Part shown: one piece after another, positions 38,064 through 46,994 of the stretch
How the letters are laid out: each line of letters opens with the position of its first letter
Numbering within the stretch: position 1 is the stretch's first letter
DNA from: Sphingomonas sp. PP-CE-1G-424
GTDB lineage: Bacteria; Pseudomonadota; Alphaproteobacteria; Sphingomonadales; Sphingomonadaceae
Length of the DNA stretch: 64,000 nucleotides
Direction of reading: 5' to 3'
NCBI RefSeq assembly: GCF_004341085.1
Contig: NZ_SLXW01000002.1
Location: 62,001-126,000 of the forward strand
The notes under the pieces: model-generated
The model's database searches: none
What the model was told of the DNA's origin: nothing
What the model saw: only the letters and a program-made list of their open reading frames with translations
Made by a program: the position numbers and the translations under genes

Positions 38064-38294
38064 ATGAACACATTCCTCGTCATCCTCCTGATCGCGGCGA
38101 TGATCGCGACCGTCGTGGCTCTGGTGCGGGGCGTCGTGTCGTTCCTGCAGGAGGGCACGGCGCAGGTTCGCGACGGCAACGGCCCGAGCGCGGCATCGCT
38201 CAAATCGAATCGGATGATGCAGCAGCGGATCTTTTTCCAGGCGCTGGCGATCCTGATCGTCGTCGTGATCCTGTTCGCGGCGGGACGGAACTAG
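38064..38294 (+). CDS. Twin-transmembrane HIG1-domain protein
   Basis: A 76-residue protein with two transmembrane helices (about 3-27 and 58-75) joined by a polar loop containing SAASLKSNRMMQQRIFFQA. The SNRMMQQRIFFQ motif is typical of the HIG1/hypoxia-induced domain family of alphaproteobacteria, related to respiratory supercomplex factors. It lies 106 bp before the cobalamin adenosyltransferase, an arrangement I recall from other sphingomonads. Role in the respiratory chain is inferred from the family only. Confidence 0.82.
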   Translation: MNTFLVILLIAAMIATVVALVRGVVSFLQEGTAQVRDGNGPSAASLKSNRMMQQRIFFQALAILIVVVILFAAGRN

Positions 38295-38348
38295 GGAAGG
38301 GACTGCCCCGCTCACGGGGTTCGGCCACTTCCGCAGTCGGTGTGCGTC

Positions 38349-38376
38349 CGTCATCCTGACGAAAGTCAGGATGACG
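38349..38376. repeat. Single palindromic repeat unit in leader of cobalamin adenosyltransferase gene
   Basis: CGTCATCCTGAC-GAAA-GTCAGGATGACG: a perfect 12-bp stem capped by a GAAA tetraloop, 23 bp before the ATG at 38400. Same family as 35319. It could work as a leader RNA hairpin. Confidence 0.9.
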
Positions 38377-38399
38377 AGTGCTGGTGTTGGTGGATAAAA

Positions 38400-38984
38400 A
38401 TGGTCAAGCTCAACAAGATCTACACGCGAACGGGTGACGACGGTACGACCGGGCTGGTCGATGGGTCGCGCGTGTCGAAGGCGAGTGCGCTGATGCAGGC
38501 GATCGGCGATGTCGACGAGGCGAACTCCGCTATCGGCGTGGCAGTGGTGGCGCTCGGCGACGATCCGCTCGCCGTGGCGCTGGAGCGAATCCAGAACGAC
38601 CTGTTCGATCTTGGTGCCGACATGGCGACTCCCGCAGGTGATGACGGTTTCGCTCCATCGGAGATGGTCTTGCGGATCGTGCCGGCACAGGTCGAGCGGC
38701 TAGAGCGCGAGATCGATGCGCTGAACGCGCACCTCGCGCCGTTACGGAGCTTCATCCTGCCGGGCGGATCGCCGCAGGCCGCCGCACTGCATCTGGCCCG
38801 CGCCATTTCGCGGCGCGCGGAGCGATCCGCGGTCGCGGCGACGCACGACATGCCGCTGAATCCGGCGGCATTAGCGTATGTTAACCGGCTATCGGATTTC
38901 CTGTTCGTGGCGTCGCGCGCAGTGAACCAAAACGGGGCCGGCGACGTTCTATGGCGACCGGGGGCTACGCGCGCAAAAGCGTGA
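38400..38984 (+). CDS. Cob(I)alamin adenosyltransferase, PduO type
   Basis: A 194-residue ATP:cob(I)alamin adenosyltransferase of the PduO/MMAB class. The N-terminal ATP-binding motif TRTGDDGTTGLVDGSRVSK and the C-terminal helix ALAYVNRLSDFLFVASRAVN are intact. It makes adenosylcobalamin in the cytoplasm. No cobalamin biosynthesis genes or B12 riboswitch are close, so it probably works on salvaged cobalamin. ATG 38400 follows the palindrome at 38349; the in-frame extension to 38340 reads through that repeat and is not family-like. Confidence 0.92.
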   Translation: MVKLNKIYTRTGDDGTTGLVDGSRVSKASALMQAIGDVDEANSAIGVAVVALGDDPLAVALERIQNDLFDLGADMATPAGDDGFAPSEMVLRIVPAQVERLEREIDALNAHLAPLRSFILPGGSPQAAALHLARAISRRAERSAVAATHDMPLNPAALAYVNRLSDFLFVASRAVNQNGAGDVLWRPGATRAKA

Positions 38985-39032
38985 TCGGCGTTCGCGCGTT
39001 GCGGTACTGGGCGACGCATTGAAGGATAACCG

Positions 39033-40301
39033 ATGCCTCAGCCTATTCGTCCCGAACTCACCCCCGCTCCTTCGTCGGATTTGAGCGAGCGCTTCTCGGC
39101 TGTACGCGCGCTGTCGCTGGCGCTGGCCGCGCCGCTGTCGGATGCCGATGCGACGGTGCAGTCGATGGACGACGCGTCGCCGACCAAGTGGCATCTGGCG
39201 CACACGACGTGGTTCTTCGAGACCTTCGTGTTGCGCGATCACGTCGCCGGTTATGCGTTGCACGACGAGCGTTTTCCGTTCCTGTTCAACAGCTATTACG
39301 AGGCCGAGGGGCGGCGCCATGCGCGCGATCGGCGCGGGATGGTGACGCGGCCGTCGCTCGACGAAGTGCGGGCGTACCGCGCGCATGTCGATGCGGCGTT
39401 GCTCGACGCGCTGCCCGGCTTGTCGGCGGATGCGCAGGCTTTGGTGGCGCTTGGGTGTCATCACGAGGAGCAGCACCAGGAGTTGCTGGTGACCGACATC
39501 CTTCACATGTTTTCCGAAAACCCGCTGGAGCCCGCGATGTGGCCGGCGCCGCGGAAAGTGCCGGTCGAGATGCCGGGGCCGATCGGCTGGATCGCGCGCG
39601 AGAGCGGGATCGTCGAGGTCGGGCATGACGGCCAAGGGTTCGCATTCGATTGCGAGGGACCGCGTCACGCCGCCTTGCTGGTGCCGCATGCGATCGCGGA
39701 CCGGACCGTGACGAACGGCGAATGGGCGGCGTTCATTGCCGATGGCGGCTATACCGAAGCGCGGCATTGGTTGGCGGACGGCTGGGCGTGGGTGAAGGCC
39801 GAGGGCATCGTCGCGCCGCTCTATTGGGAGAAGGGCGAGGCGGGCTGGACGCGGTTCGGGCTCGACGGGCGGCGCGCGATCGATCCGGCTGCGCCGGTGA
39901 CGCATGTGAGCTTTTTCGAGGCGGATGCGTATGCGAGCTGGGCCGGCGCACGGTTGCCGACGGAGTTCGAATGGGAGGCGGCCGCGGCCTTGCACGACGC
40001 GAATGGCGGCAACCAGATGGACGTGGCCGGGCCTGTCGAGCCTCGGCCAGCGGCGCATGGCCCGGCGTTTTTCGGCGATGTCTGGGAGTGGACCGGCAGC
40101 GCGTATCGCCCGTATCCCGGGTTCGTGACCGCGGCCGGCGCGGTCGGCGAATACAACGGCAAGTTCATGAGTTCGCAGTTCATCCTGCGCGGGGGCAGCT
40201 GTGCCACGCCGCGTGGACATGCCCGGCCGAGCTACCGCAATTTCTTTTATCCGCACCAACGGTGGCAGTTCACCGGCGTGCGTCTCGCGAAAGATATCTG
40301 A
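39033..40301 (+). CDS. egtB: Ergothioneine sulfoxide synthase EgtB
   Basis: A 422-residue protein with an N-terminal DinB-like four-helix domain and a C-terminal FGE-sulfatase (C-type lectin) domain ending in [10 protein letters not shown]. The iron ligands are in WHLAHTTW (His57) and HHEEQHQE (His144, His148), matching the EgtB three-His facial motif. It oxidatively couples trimethylhistidine (hercynine) with a thiol. Its stop overlaps the egtD start (TGATG). EgtB variants differ in using gamma-glutamylcysteine or cysteine; no egtC or egtA is present nearby, so cysteine use is possible. Confidence 0.94.
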   Translation: MPQPIRPELTPAPSSDLSERFSAVRALSLALAAPLSDADATVQSMDDASPTKWHLAHTTWFFETFVLRDHVAGYALHDERFPFLFNSYYEAEGRRHARDRRGMVTRPSLDEVRAYRAHVDAALLDALPGLSADAQALVALGCHHEEQHQELLVTDILHMFSENPLEPAMWPAPRKVPVEMPGPIGWIARESGIVEVGHDGQGFAFDCEGPRHAALLVPHAIADRTVTNGEWAAFIADGGYTEARHWLADGWAWVKAEGIVAPLYWEKGEAGWTRFGLDGRRAIDPAAPVTHVSFFEADAYASWAGARLPTEFEWEAAAALHDANGGNQMDVAGPVEPRPAAHGPAFFGDVWEWTGSAYRPYPGFVTAAGAVGEYNGKFMSSQFILRGGSCATPRGHARPSYRNFFYPHQRWQFTGVRLAKDI

Positions 40302-41278
40302 TGTTGAAGCCTGAGATCGAGGACGGCGAGCAGACGCTCGCCGACCCGCAATTCCGCGCGGACGTGCTGGACGGCCTTGCGCGGCGCCCGCGGGCGATCC
40401 CGGCGCGCTGGTTCTACGACCGGCGCGGGTCGGAGCTGTTCGAGAAGATCACCGATCTGCCCGAATATTATCCGACGCGGACCGAGCGTTCGATCCTAGA
40501 AACTGCGTGTCCCGAAGTGGCGACGCTTGCGGGCGAAGGTCGTGCGGTCGTCGAGTTCGGCTCGGGGTCGTCGACCAAGACGCCGATCCTGCTCGATGCC
40601 GTTGCACCGTCGGTATACGTGCCGATCGATATCTCGGGGGATTTCCTGCGGGAGTCGTCGAAGGTGCTGGGCGAGCAGTTTCCGGATCTGCTGGTGCTGC
40701 CGTTCGAGGCGGACTTCATGCGGCCATTAAGCTTGCCGAAGACGATCGCGGATACGCCCAAGCTCGGGTTTTTCCCGGGGTCGACGATCGGCAACATGAT
40801 CCCGTTGATGGCAGTGGATCTGTTGCGCGCGATGCGGTCGTCGCTCGGCGTCGGCGCGATGCTGTTGATCGGGATGGACCGGATCAAGGGCGAGGACGTG
40901 CTGGTGCCCGCGTATGACGATGCGCAGGGCGTGACGGCGGCGTTCAACCTGAACCTGCTCGAGCGGATCAACCGCGAACTGGACGGCGATATCCCGGTCG
41001 ACGCGTTCCGGCACAAGGCGGTGTGGAACGACGATCGCGCGCGGATCGAGATGCACCTGGAGGCGGTGCGCGACGTGGCGTTTACCGTTGACGGGCGGTC
41101 GTTCGAGATGATTGCCGGCGAGACGATCCACACGGAGAACTCGCATAAATACGGCGCGCGCGATGCTCGGATCCTGCTGCGGTCGGGCGGGTGGACGCCG
41201 GTGGCTTTGTGGACCGATCCGGAGGGGTTGTTCGGGGTGTATCTGGCCGAGGCGCAGGTGGAGCGGCCGGCGCCTTGA
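40301..41278 (+). CDS. egtD: Histidine N-alpha-methyltransferase EgtD
   Basis: A 325-residue SAM-dependent methyltransferase. It shows RWFYDRRGSELFEKITDLPEYYPTRTE near the N-terminus (key residues Tyr-Tyr-Pro-Thr-Arg), the SAM-binding VEFGSGSSTKT and the substrate-binding SHKY. It trimethylates histidine to hercynine, the EgtB substrate. Translationally coupled to egtB. The final step from the sulfoxide needs a PLP C-S lyase (EgtE-like), which I do not see in the window. Confidence 0.95.
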   Translation: MLKPEIEDGEQTLADPQFRADVLDGLARRPRAIPARWFYDRRGSELFEKITDLPEYYPTRTERSILETACPEVATLAGEGRAVVEFGSGSSTKTPILLDAVAPSVYVPIDISGDFLRESSKVLGEQFPDLLVLPFEADFMRPLSLPKTIADTPKLGFFPGSTIGNMIPLMAVDLLRAMRSSLGVGAMLLIGMDRIKGEDVLVPAYDDAQGVTAAFNLNLLERINRELDGDIPVDAFRHKAVWNDDRARIEMHLEAVRDVAFTVDGRSFEMIAGETIHTENSHKYGARDARILLRSGGWTPVALWTDPEGLFGVYLAEAQVERPAP

Positions 41279-41471
41279 GGGCGGCTGCCCAGCGTTGCCG
41301 ATCGGGGCGACGTTAGTATCGCCCAATTGTAGACGATCGTTGATCAAACCGGGGCGAACGTCTGTAGCTTAGCTAGAACGCTTGCCTTGCATTTCATGAT
41401 ATTGCAGAAAAACACTCGCGCGGCGAAGAGAGAAGGGTGTCCGCTGGCCGACGGTGAGGAGGGGGGCTGGA

Positions 41472-42119
41472 ATGATCGTATTGCTTCTGGCCGGGGTGAC
41501 GAACGTGGATTACCCGCGTCCGCCTATGATTAGTCCGCTACGGCCGTCGCAAATGACCGGTCCTTTTCGTTATGGTTACGATTCGAAGGACGCAGGCGCC
41601 ACAGCAAGACTCCTCCTAACGGTTGATCCAACCGGAAGAATTATACATTGCGATGTAGTCGTTCCAAGCGGCCATCCCAAGTTAGACACAGCCGGTTGCA
41701 AGCTATACCTTGGTATCAAGGGGCAGCCGGCGCTTGGTGGTGATGGGAAGCCAGCATACGGAACAATAAGTGCAGGAGTAACATTTTTCAAAGATGGAGG
41801 CCTGATCCCACCATCTGTTGATCTCCAGCTGGTAGTTGAGCGCTTGCCTGACCCAGGCGCTGTCTTCGCTAGGCGGTTTTCTTCACTGATCGTGGATCCA
41901 ACCGGCAAAGTGCTCACGTGCAGCAACATACTGTATGGCCGCGCGTCGCCCGATGCGCTCGACCGTGCCCTCTGCAAGTTCGCCGCGACTTCCGTCACCT
42001 TCAAACCAGTTTTAGATGTTGCGAACAGACCGACTGAATCTGTCCAGGCTTTTGCCGTCGAGTTTTCCACGAAGGATGCGCCTGTTGTGCGACCGGGCCC
42101 CCCGCTGCGGCCCGAATAG
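41472..42119 (+). CDS. Duplicated TonB-C-like domain protein
   Basis: A 215-residue protein starting with a short hydrophobic stretch (MIVLLLAGVT) and containing two related halves: VDPTGRIIHCDVVVPSG and VDPTGKVLTCSNILYG, each ending in a beta-rich stretch with a conserved cysteine (GCKLY and LCKFA). This is the pattern of TonB C-terminal-like domains in sphingomonad energy-transducer relatives, here duplicated and without the usual proline-rich spanner. AGGAGG precedes the ATG by nine bases. Codon use and base composition are clearly more AT-rich than in egtBD. Function unknown; not a standard TonB. Confidence 0.7.
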   Translation: MIVLLLAGVTNVDYPRPPMISPLRPSQMTGPFRYGYDSKDAGATARLLLTVDPTGRIIHCDVVVPSGHPKLDTAGCKLYLGIKGQPALGGDGKPAYGTISAGVTFFKDGGLIPPSVDLQLVVERLPDPGAVFARRFSSLIVDPTGKVLTCSNILYGRASPDALDRALCKFAATSVTFKPVLDVANRPTESVQAFAVEFSTKDAPVVRPGPPLRPE

Positions 42120-42229
42120 CCGGGCCACATCCACCCTGCGCGTTAATGTCTGCTCCCGACCAATAACGGGCCTTAGGTAAGATTTTTAGATTTACGGCTA
42201 AGCACGTTGCCGCCCAACGGAGCGGTCAA

Positions 42230-42526
42230 ATGCAGACAGTCATTCAAAAGATATTCGGAATCGGAGGCTGTTTTGGCTTCGCAATTTTGCTCCTCGGTGC
42301 GGGTTGGCAAACTTACGTCCTAGAGTTTCGTCCTGTCGTGTCGACCCACGTGCCTAAATTTCCGTCGCCAAACTGGATGTGCGGTCGAGCTATTAGCGCT
42401 CGCCATTGCGTCGCCATCAGTATGGGTGAACGATCCGTTTGGGACTACTTCGTTTTATCGCTGCCTCTTTGCATCATGCTGGCGGGAGGTGGGATACTCC
42501 TATCCCGTTCTAAGCACGTCCGCTAA
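42230..42526 (+). CDS. Small membrane protein, unknown
   Basis: A 98-residue protein with hydrophobic segments at about 10-30 and 70-90 and a central extracytoplasmic loop with two cysteines (MCGRAISARHC). A GGAG lies eight bases before the ATG. The gene is AT-richer than the surrounding chromosome. I recognise no family. It stands between the duplicated TonB-C-like gene and a broken membrane gene on the same strand. Confidence 0.6.
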   Translation: MQTVIQKIFGIGGCFGFAILLLGAGWQTYVLEFRPVVSTHVPKFPSPNWMCGRAISARHCVAISMGERSVWDYFVLSLPLCIMLAGGGILLSRSKHVR

Positions 42527-42603
42527 CGCCCATCTCTTGCCGTTCCCGGTCGCGATCACGCTTTCCGATTGCAGACGGTTGTTCAGCAAGGCAGCATGAC
42601 GCG

Positions 42604-42900
42604 GTGAAGATCGCACGGCCACTGATGACCCGCATCATTCTATGGTGCCTTGCCTACCTCTGGACGGCCTCTGCTGCGCTCGGCATCAGCTATTTCGCCG
42701 GTTAGCAGTATGATGGCGATGCGGGCTGGTGGTTAGTAACAGCCTACAGTTTTCCGGCTCTAACGCTCGCCAGCCCGCTGTTGTGGGTGGCTGGTAATCC
42801 TGAGCTTGGCGCGACCTATTGCTTAGTCGCTTTGACGGCTCTGACGATGGCGGCAGCCGGCGTTATACGTCGCCCGGCCAAACAGCCTACCGGCAGCTAG
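42604..42900 (+). pseudogene. Small membrane protein gene broken by an in-frame amber codon
   Basis: From GTG 42604 the frame is open for 98 codons to TAG 42898 except for one TAG at codon 34 (42703-42705). Both sides have consistent hydrophobic character: ILWCLAYLWTASAALGISYF before the stop and WWLVTAYSFPALTLASPLLWV plus ALTALTMAAAG after it. This fits a three-helix membrane protein interrupted by a single point mutation. A sequencing error or a short functional 33-residue peptide are alternatives. It is continuous with the AT-richer patch of 41.4-43.2 kb. Confidence 0.6.
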
Positions 42901-43218
42901 GCTGCGCGGCTGCCAGAAAGCGGTCGGTCCGCTTTCCTCTCATCTCGGACATTCCGCTTACCTCTATTTGCAGACATGGGCTACCTCGCCGTGATTTGGC
43001 GGATATGCCCTCACCGAACCGCGCGTCAGTACGCGACCAAAGTGCTCCGAGCGGCCAGCTCAGCCTCGAGCCAATCGCCGAGATGATCGAACGCTGCGAT
43101 TAATGGCCGGTTCGGCCGGATGCGCTCCCAGTCGTTGCGCTGTAGAAGCCGTCCACCTGCACGCTCCGGACGGCCGACACCGTCTCTGGCCGCAGCGACC
43201 AAAGGAATTGCATCTGAC
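42901..43218. other. 318-bp gap before trpC, no feature recognised
   Basis: I see no convincing gene, repeat or terminator. A 69-codon frame on the minus strand (43026-43235) exists but overlaps the trpC start and has no recognisable motif. The trpC promoter should lie here. Confidence 0.5.
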
Positions 43219-44034
43219 ATGACCAGCATCCTCAAGAAAATCGAAGCCTATAAGCGCCAGGAAATAGAGGCCGCGAAAGCCGCGGTATCGCTTGCCGACC
43301 TCCGGGCGATGCAAGCCGATCAGGAGGCTCCACGCGGCTTTCACAAGGCCCTGGTCGCCCGGCAAAGCGCCGGCCTGTTCGGGCTCATCGCGGAAATCAA
43401 GAAGGCCAGTCCATCGAAGGGCCTGATCCGTTCGGATTTCGATCCACCCGCCCTCGCGCGCGCGTACGAAGCAGGCGGCGCGGCGTGTCTGTCGGTGCTG
43501 ACGGATGCGCCGAGCTTCCAGGGTGCACCGGCGTTCCTCACCGCCGCTCGTGCGGCCTGCAGCCTGCCGGCGCTGCGCAAGGACTTCATGTTCGAAACCT
43601 ATCAGGTGGAGGAAGCCCGCGCCTGGGGTGCGGACTGCATCCTTCTGATCATGGCATCGCTGTCCGATGACGACGCGGTTCGCCTCCAGGACAGCGCGTT
43701 CGCGCTGGGCATGGACGTTTTGGTCGAGGTCCATGACGAACTGGAAATGGAGAGAGCGCTGAAACTGTCCTCGCCGCTGATCGGTATTAACAATCGAGAT
43801 CTGCGGACCTTCGAAGTCAGCCTGACGAACAGCGAAAAGCTGGCGCCGATGGTGCCCGACGATCGGCTGATCATCGGCGAAAGCGGCATTTTCACGCATG
43901 CCGATTGTCAGCGGCTCCAGGCTGCCGGCATCACCTCGTTCCTGGTCGGCGAGAGCCTCATGCGAAAAGACGATGTCGAGACCGCGACGCGCGTTCTCCT
44001 GAAAGGCGAAGACGCAAGTTCGATCCAGGAATAA
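43219..44034 (+). CDS. trpC: Indole-3-glycerol-phosphate synthase (orphan)
   Basis: A 271-residue TIM-barrel enzyme of tryptophan synthesis. The active-site motif [10 protein letters not shown] carries the catalytic lysine, and further key pieces [17 protein letters not shown] and GESGIF are intact. An AAAGGA lies about 12 bases before the ATG. Unlike the usual arrangement with trpD, it stands alone between an AT-richer patch of hypothetical genes and a DUF1176 gene. The sequence looks rhizobial to me (for example [20 protein letters not shown]). It may be a second copy or the relocated single copy. Confidence 0.93.
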   Translation: MTSILKKIEAYKRQEIEAAKAAVSLADLRAMQADQEAPRGFHKALVARQSAGLFGLIAEIKKASPSKGLIRSDFDPPALARAYEAGGAACLSVLTDAPSFQGAPAFLTAARAACSLPALRKDFMFETYQVEEARAWGADCILLIMASLSDDDAVRLQDSAFALGMDVLVEVHDELEMERALKLSSPLIGINNRDLRTFEVSLTNSEKLAPMVPDDRLIIGESGIFTHADCQRLQAAGITSFLVGESLMRKDDVETATRVLLKGEDASSIQE

Positions 44035-44077
44035 CCGCGAGCGGAATTCCGACCCGTCATCCGCGCCCTGCTCGTAA

Positions 44078-44098
44078 CCCTCCCCCGAAGGGGATGGG
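44078..44098. terminator. Weak hairpin between convergent genes
   Basis: TCCCC and GGGGA around CGAA form a short stem, extended by CCC/GGG with one bulged base. It lies between the trpC and DUF1176 stops. No T-run. Confidence 0.35.
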
Positions 44099-44103
44099 GC
44101 GGG

Positions 44104-45213
44104 TCAGGGCCGGATCACGCGGGCGCGCCAGGTGGTGATGAAGTCGGCGTTGCCGCGGCATTCGCGCATTTCCGATTGTTCGGAGAGGCGGAAGCGGGTG
44201 CCGTCCCAGACGAAGCGCTGGTGGACTCCGCAGTCGCCCAGGCCGCGGCCCTTGGCGTCGCTGGTCAGGACGCCGTTTTCGAACGCGCCGTTGATGACGC
44301 TTTTGACGGGGGTGCCGGAGTCGGCGCCGGTCGCCTCGAAGCCCGCGGGAGCGTCGAATTGGGCTGGGGTGATCCCGGCGCCGTCGACGATGAAGAGCGC
44401 GCTGATCAGATTGTAGGCGCCGGTCGAGCAGGGGAATATGACCAGCGACTTGCCGCCGCCGAGCGCGTGCGTTTCGGGGGTGAAGCCTTCGACGGTGCAG
44501 GTGGCGCGTTTGCGCAGCGTTGCGATCTGGGCGGCAGTGAGCTTGGCGGCGGCGCCCGAGGGCGCGATCGTGGCGATGGCCGGAAGCGGCGGCGTGGGCG
44601 CGCGCGACGGGGCGGGGCCCTTGGCGACGATCGCATCGGTGCTGCCGACGCGGCCTTGTTGCGCGTCGATGTAGCGGAGCGCGGCGGCGGCACCCTTCAG
44701 CGACAGCGTGACGAGCGCGTGGCCGTTTGCCCCGCGTACGCTCAACGTCGTGCCGTTCGCCATCGCCGCGGTGAGGCTAGCTGCGTCGCGTAACGCGGTG
44801 GGTCTGCCGTCGATCGCAAAGCCGGTGGGGTGCGCCGCCTGTGCGGGGGCGTTGTCCGTTGCGATCTTGACCGAGACTGCGCCGGCGGGGCCGGGTTCAC
44901 GCGTGATGTTGAGCGTGATCGGTGATCCAGTCTCGCTCGGAAAGCCGTCTTCGGGCAGCAGCGCGGCGAGGGTGCACCGCAAGCCATTGTCGCAGCCGAC
45001 CGCCCAGTCGCCGAAAGTCTTCAGCGCGCCCGGCGTCGGCTTGATATGGGTATCGGTGACGGCCGCCGGCGTGGCCGGCGTCGCGCGTGCGTCGGGCGGT
45101 GTCGCCGTCGTCGCGTTGTGCGTTTCCGGCGCGGCGGGCTGCGAGGAGGGTGAGCAACCGGCCACCGCCGCGGCGATGATCGAGAAGGGGAGCAGGGCCG
45201 AGTTTCGCATCAT
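44104..45213 (-). CDS. DUF1176 lipoprotein
   Basis: A 369-residue protein with a lipobox (AAVAGC, Cys20) and an Ala/Thr/Pro-rich linker (about 21-55) before a DUF1176 domain. That domain contains FGDWAVGCDNGLRCT near its start and a cysteine-rich end (GDCGVHQRFVWDGTRFRLSEQ and MRECRG). DUF1176 proteins are exported or membrane-anchored with unknown role. It lies 72 bp from the nagE stop... on the same strand, downstream of the GlcNAc operon, so it may be cotranscribed by read-through; function is not obviously linked. Confidence 0.85.
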   Translation of the reverse strand: MMRNSALLPFSIIAAAVAGCSPSSQPAAPETHNATTATPPDARATPATPAAVTDTHIKPTPGALKTFGDWAVGCDNGLRCTLAALLPEDGFPSETGSPITLNITREPGPAGAVSVKIATDNAPAQAAHPTGFAIDGRPTALRDAASLTAAMANGTTLSVRGANGHALVTLSLKGAAAALRYIDAQQGRVGSTDAIVAKGPAPSRAPTPPLPAIATIAPSGAAAKLTAAQIATLRKRATCTVEGFTPETHALGGGKSLVIFPCSTGAYNLISALFIVDGAGITPAQFDAPAGFEATGADSGTPVKSVINGAFENGVLTSDAKGRGLGDCGVHQRFVWDGTRFRLSEQSEMRECRGNADFITTWRARVIRP

Positions 45214-45284
45214 CTGCCGATATTAGCGTTCTACGAAGTTGCCGGAAAGTCATCCGGCAACCTCCCACCGCAAAGTGGCGTCAC

Positions 45285-46994
45285 TCAGGCGAGCAGGATC
45301 GACGCGGCGCGATTGGCGTCGAACAGCAGGTGGACGAGACCGGGGGCGGGGCGGGCGACGGCGTGGACGCCGAGCGCTTCGAGCGACGATAGCGAGGTGC
45401 GGTCGGCGTCGTGCAGGCGGATGCGCAGGCGCGTGCCGTGGCGGGTGGCTGCCTCGATATTGTCGGTGCCGCCCAGTGCTGCGATCGTCGCGGCTGTCAG
45501 GCGGATATCCGCCGGGACTTCGGTTGCCGGTTCGGCGACGACCGGCGCTGGTCCGCCGGCGGCGATCGCGTCGCGGATCTCGACCGCGACCGAATCGGCG
45601 ATCGGGCCGAGCACGATCTGGAGCGCCTTGTCGGACGGACGGATAAGGCCGCGCGCGCCGAGCGCCTTGAGCCGTGCCTCGTCCACCGCGCCCTGGTCGA
45701 CGACGATCAGGCGCAGGCGGGTGGTGCACGCGCCGACGCTGGTCAGGTTGGCGGCGCCGCCGAGCGCTTCGGCAAACGCGGCGCCACGCTCGCTCTTGGC
45801 GACGGTTGCAGCGGCGACGGGCGCGTCGCGCTCGCGGCCGGGCGTGGGGAGGTCGAGGCGCTTGATGACGGTGCGGAACAGGACGTAGTAGATCGCGGCA
45901 TAGGCCAGACCGACCGGCAACAGCAGCAGTGGCTTGGTCGCCTTGCCGTAGTTCAGCACGTAGTCGAACAGCCCGGCGGAGAAGCCGAAGCCCAATTTCA
46001 CGCCTAGCGCGTTCATCAGCGCCATCGACAGACCGGTCAGCACCGCGTGGATCGCGTAGAGCACCGGTGCCAGGAACATGAAGCTGAACTCGATCGGCTC
46101 GGTCACGCCGGTCAGAGCGGAGGTGAGCGCGAGGCTGAGCAGCATGCCGCCGACCGCTTTACGGCGCTCCGGCAATGCCGAATGGTACATCGCGAGACAG
46201 GCGGCGGGCAGGCCGAACATCATCACGGGGAAGAACCCGGCCATGAACGCGCCGGCGTTGGGATCGCCCGCGAAGAACCGCCGCAGGTCGCCCGTCGTGC
46301 CGTGGTAGTCGCCGGCGACGAACCAGACGATATTGTTTAGCAGATGGTGCAACCCGGTGACGAGCAACAGGCGGTTGAGCAGCCCGAACGCGAACAGGCC
46401 GAACCCGCCAGCGCCGCTAATCCCGTAGCTCAAGCCGTCGATCCCGGTGCTGAGCGCGCCGAAGCCGAGGCCGACGATGATGCCGAGTACGAGGCCCGCG
46501 ACGCCGCTGACGATGGGTACGAACCGGCGTCCGCCAAAGAAGGCCAGGTATTCGGGCAGCGCGATGGCGGAGAAGCGGTTGTAGAAACTGCCGCCGATCA
46601 GCCCCGAAAGGATGCCGATCGGGACGTCGAGCCGGGCGATCGCCTTGGCTTTCCAGGCGGCGGTGGCGAGTGCGATCGTGTCACCGGTGAAGCCCTTGAG
46701 TGCGTCGGCGGGGACGGTCATCAGCGCTTGTGCGCCTTGCGTCGTCACGAGGTAGCAGACCACGCCCGCGAGACATGCGGCGCCGTTGCCATCGCGCGCG
46801 AAACCGGTGGCGACGCCGATCGCGAACAACAGGCCGAGGTGCGAAAAGATCGCGTCGCCGGCTGCACTGAGCACCGCGATGTCGAGCATGTCGGGTTGGC
46901 CAAGCCGCAGCAGCAGCCCGGCGACGGGCAGCACCGCGATCGGCAGCATGAGTGCGCGGCCGAGCGGCTGGAGGGCTTCGAGCACGGACTTCAT
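45285..46994 (-). CDS. nagE: PTS N-acetylglucosamine permease, EIIC-EIIB with extra degenerate EIIB-like domain
   Basis: A 569-residue PTS permease of the glucose/GlcNAc family: membrane EIIC domain (about 1-380, with GLHHLLNNIVWF and GVTEPIEFSF motifs), then EIIB (about 402-480) with phosphorylated Cys423 in VGACTTRLRL. A third region (about 495-569, NIEAATRHGTRLRI) aligns with EIIB but has Ala where the cysteine should be. The ATG overlaps the stop of the EIIA-HPr-EI gene (ATGA). It imports GlcNAc as GlcNAc-6-phosphate, the NagA substrate. The inactive second EIIB-like domain may be structural or regulatory. Confidence 0.93.
   Translation of the reverse strand: MKSVLEALQPLGRALMLPIAVLPVAGLLLRLGQPDMLDIAVLSAAGDAIFSHLGLLFAIGVATGFARDGNGAACLAGVVCYLVTTQGAQALMTVPADALKGFTGDTIALATAAWKAKAIARLDVPIGILSGLIGGSFYNRFSAIALPEYLAFFGGRRFVPIVSGVAGLVLGIIVGLGFGALSTGIDGLSYGISGAGGFGLFAFGLLNRLLLVTGLHHLLNNIVWFVAGDYHGTTGDLRRFFAGDPNAGAFMAGFFPVMMFGLPAACLAMYHSALPERRKAVGGMLLSLALTSALTGVTEPIEFSFMFLAPVLYAIHAVLTGLSMALMNALGVKLGFGFSAGLFDYVLNYGKATKPLLLLPVGLAYAAIYYVLFRTVIKRLDLPTPGRERDAPVAAATVAKSERGAAFAEALGGAANLTSVGACTTRLRLIVVDQGAVDEARLKALGARGLIRPSDKALQIVLGPIADSVAVEIRDAIAAGGPAPVVAEPATEVPADIRLTAATIAALGGTDNIEAATRHGTRLRIRLHDADRTSLSSLEALGVHAVARPAPGLVHLLFDANRAASILLA

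Noticed and set aside
37990..38400. Cobalamin riboswitch before the adenosyltransferase gene
   Set aside because: No B12-box-like sequence visible; only the palindromic repeat lies in the leader.
43026..43235. Minus-strand 69-codon frame before trpC
   Set aside because: Contains a plausible acidic helix but overlaps the trpC start and has no ribosome site or recognised motif.
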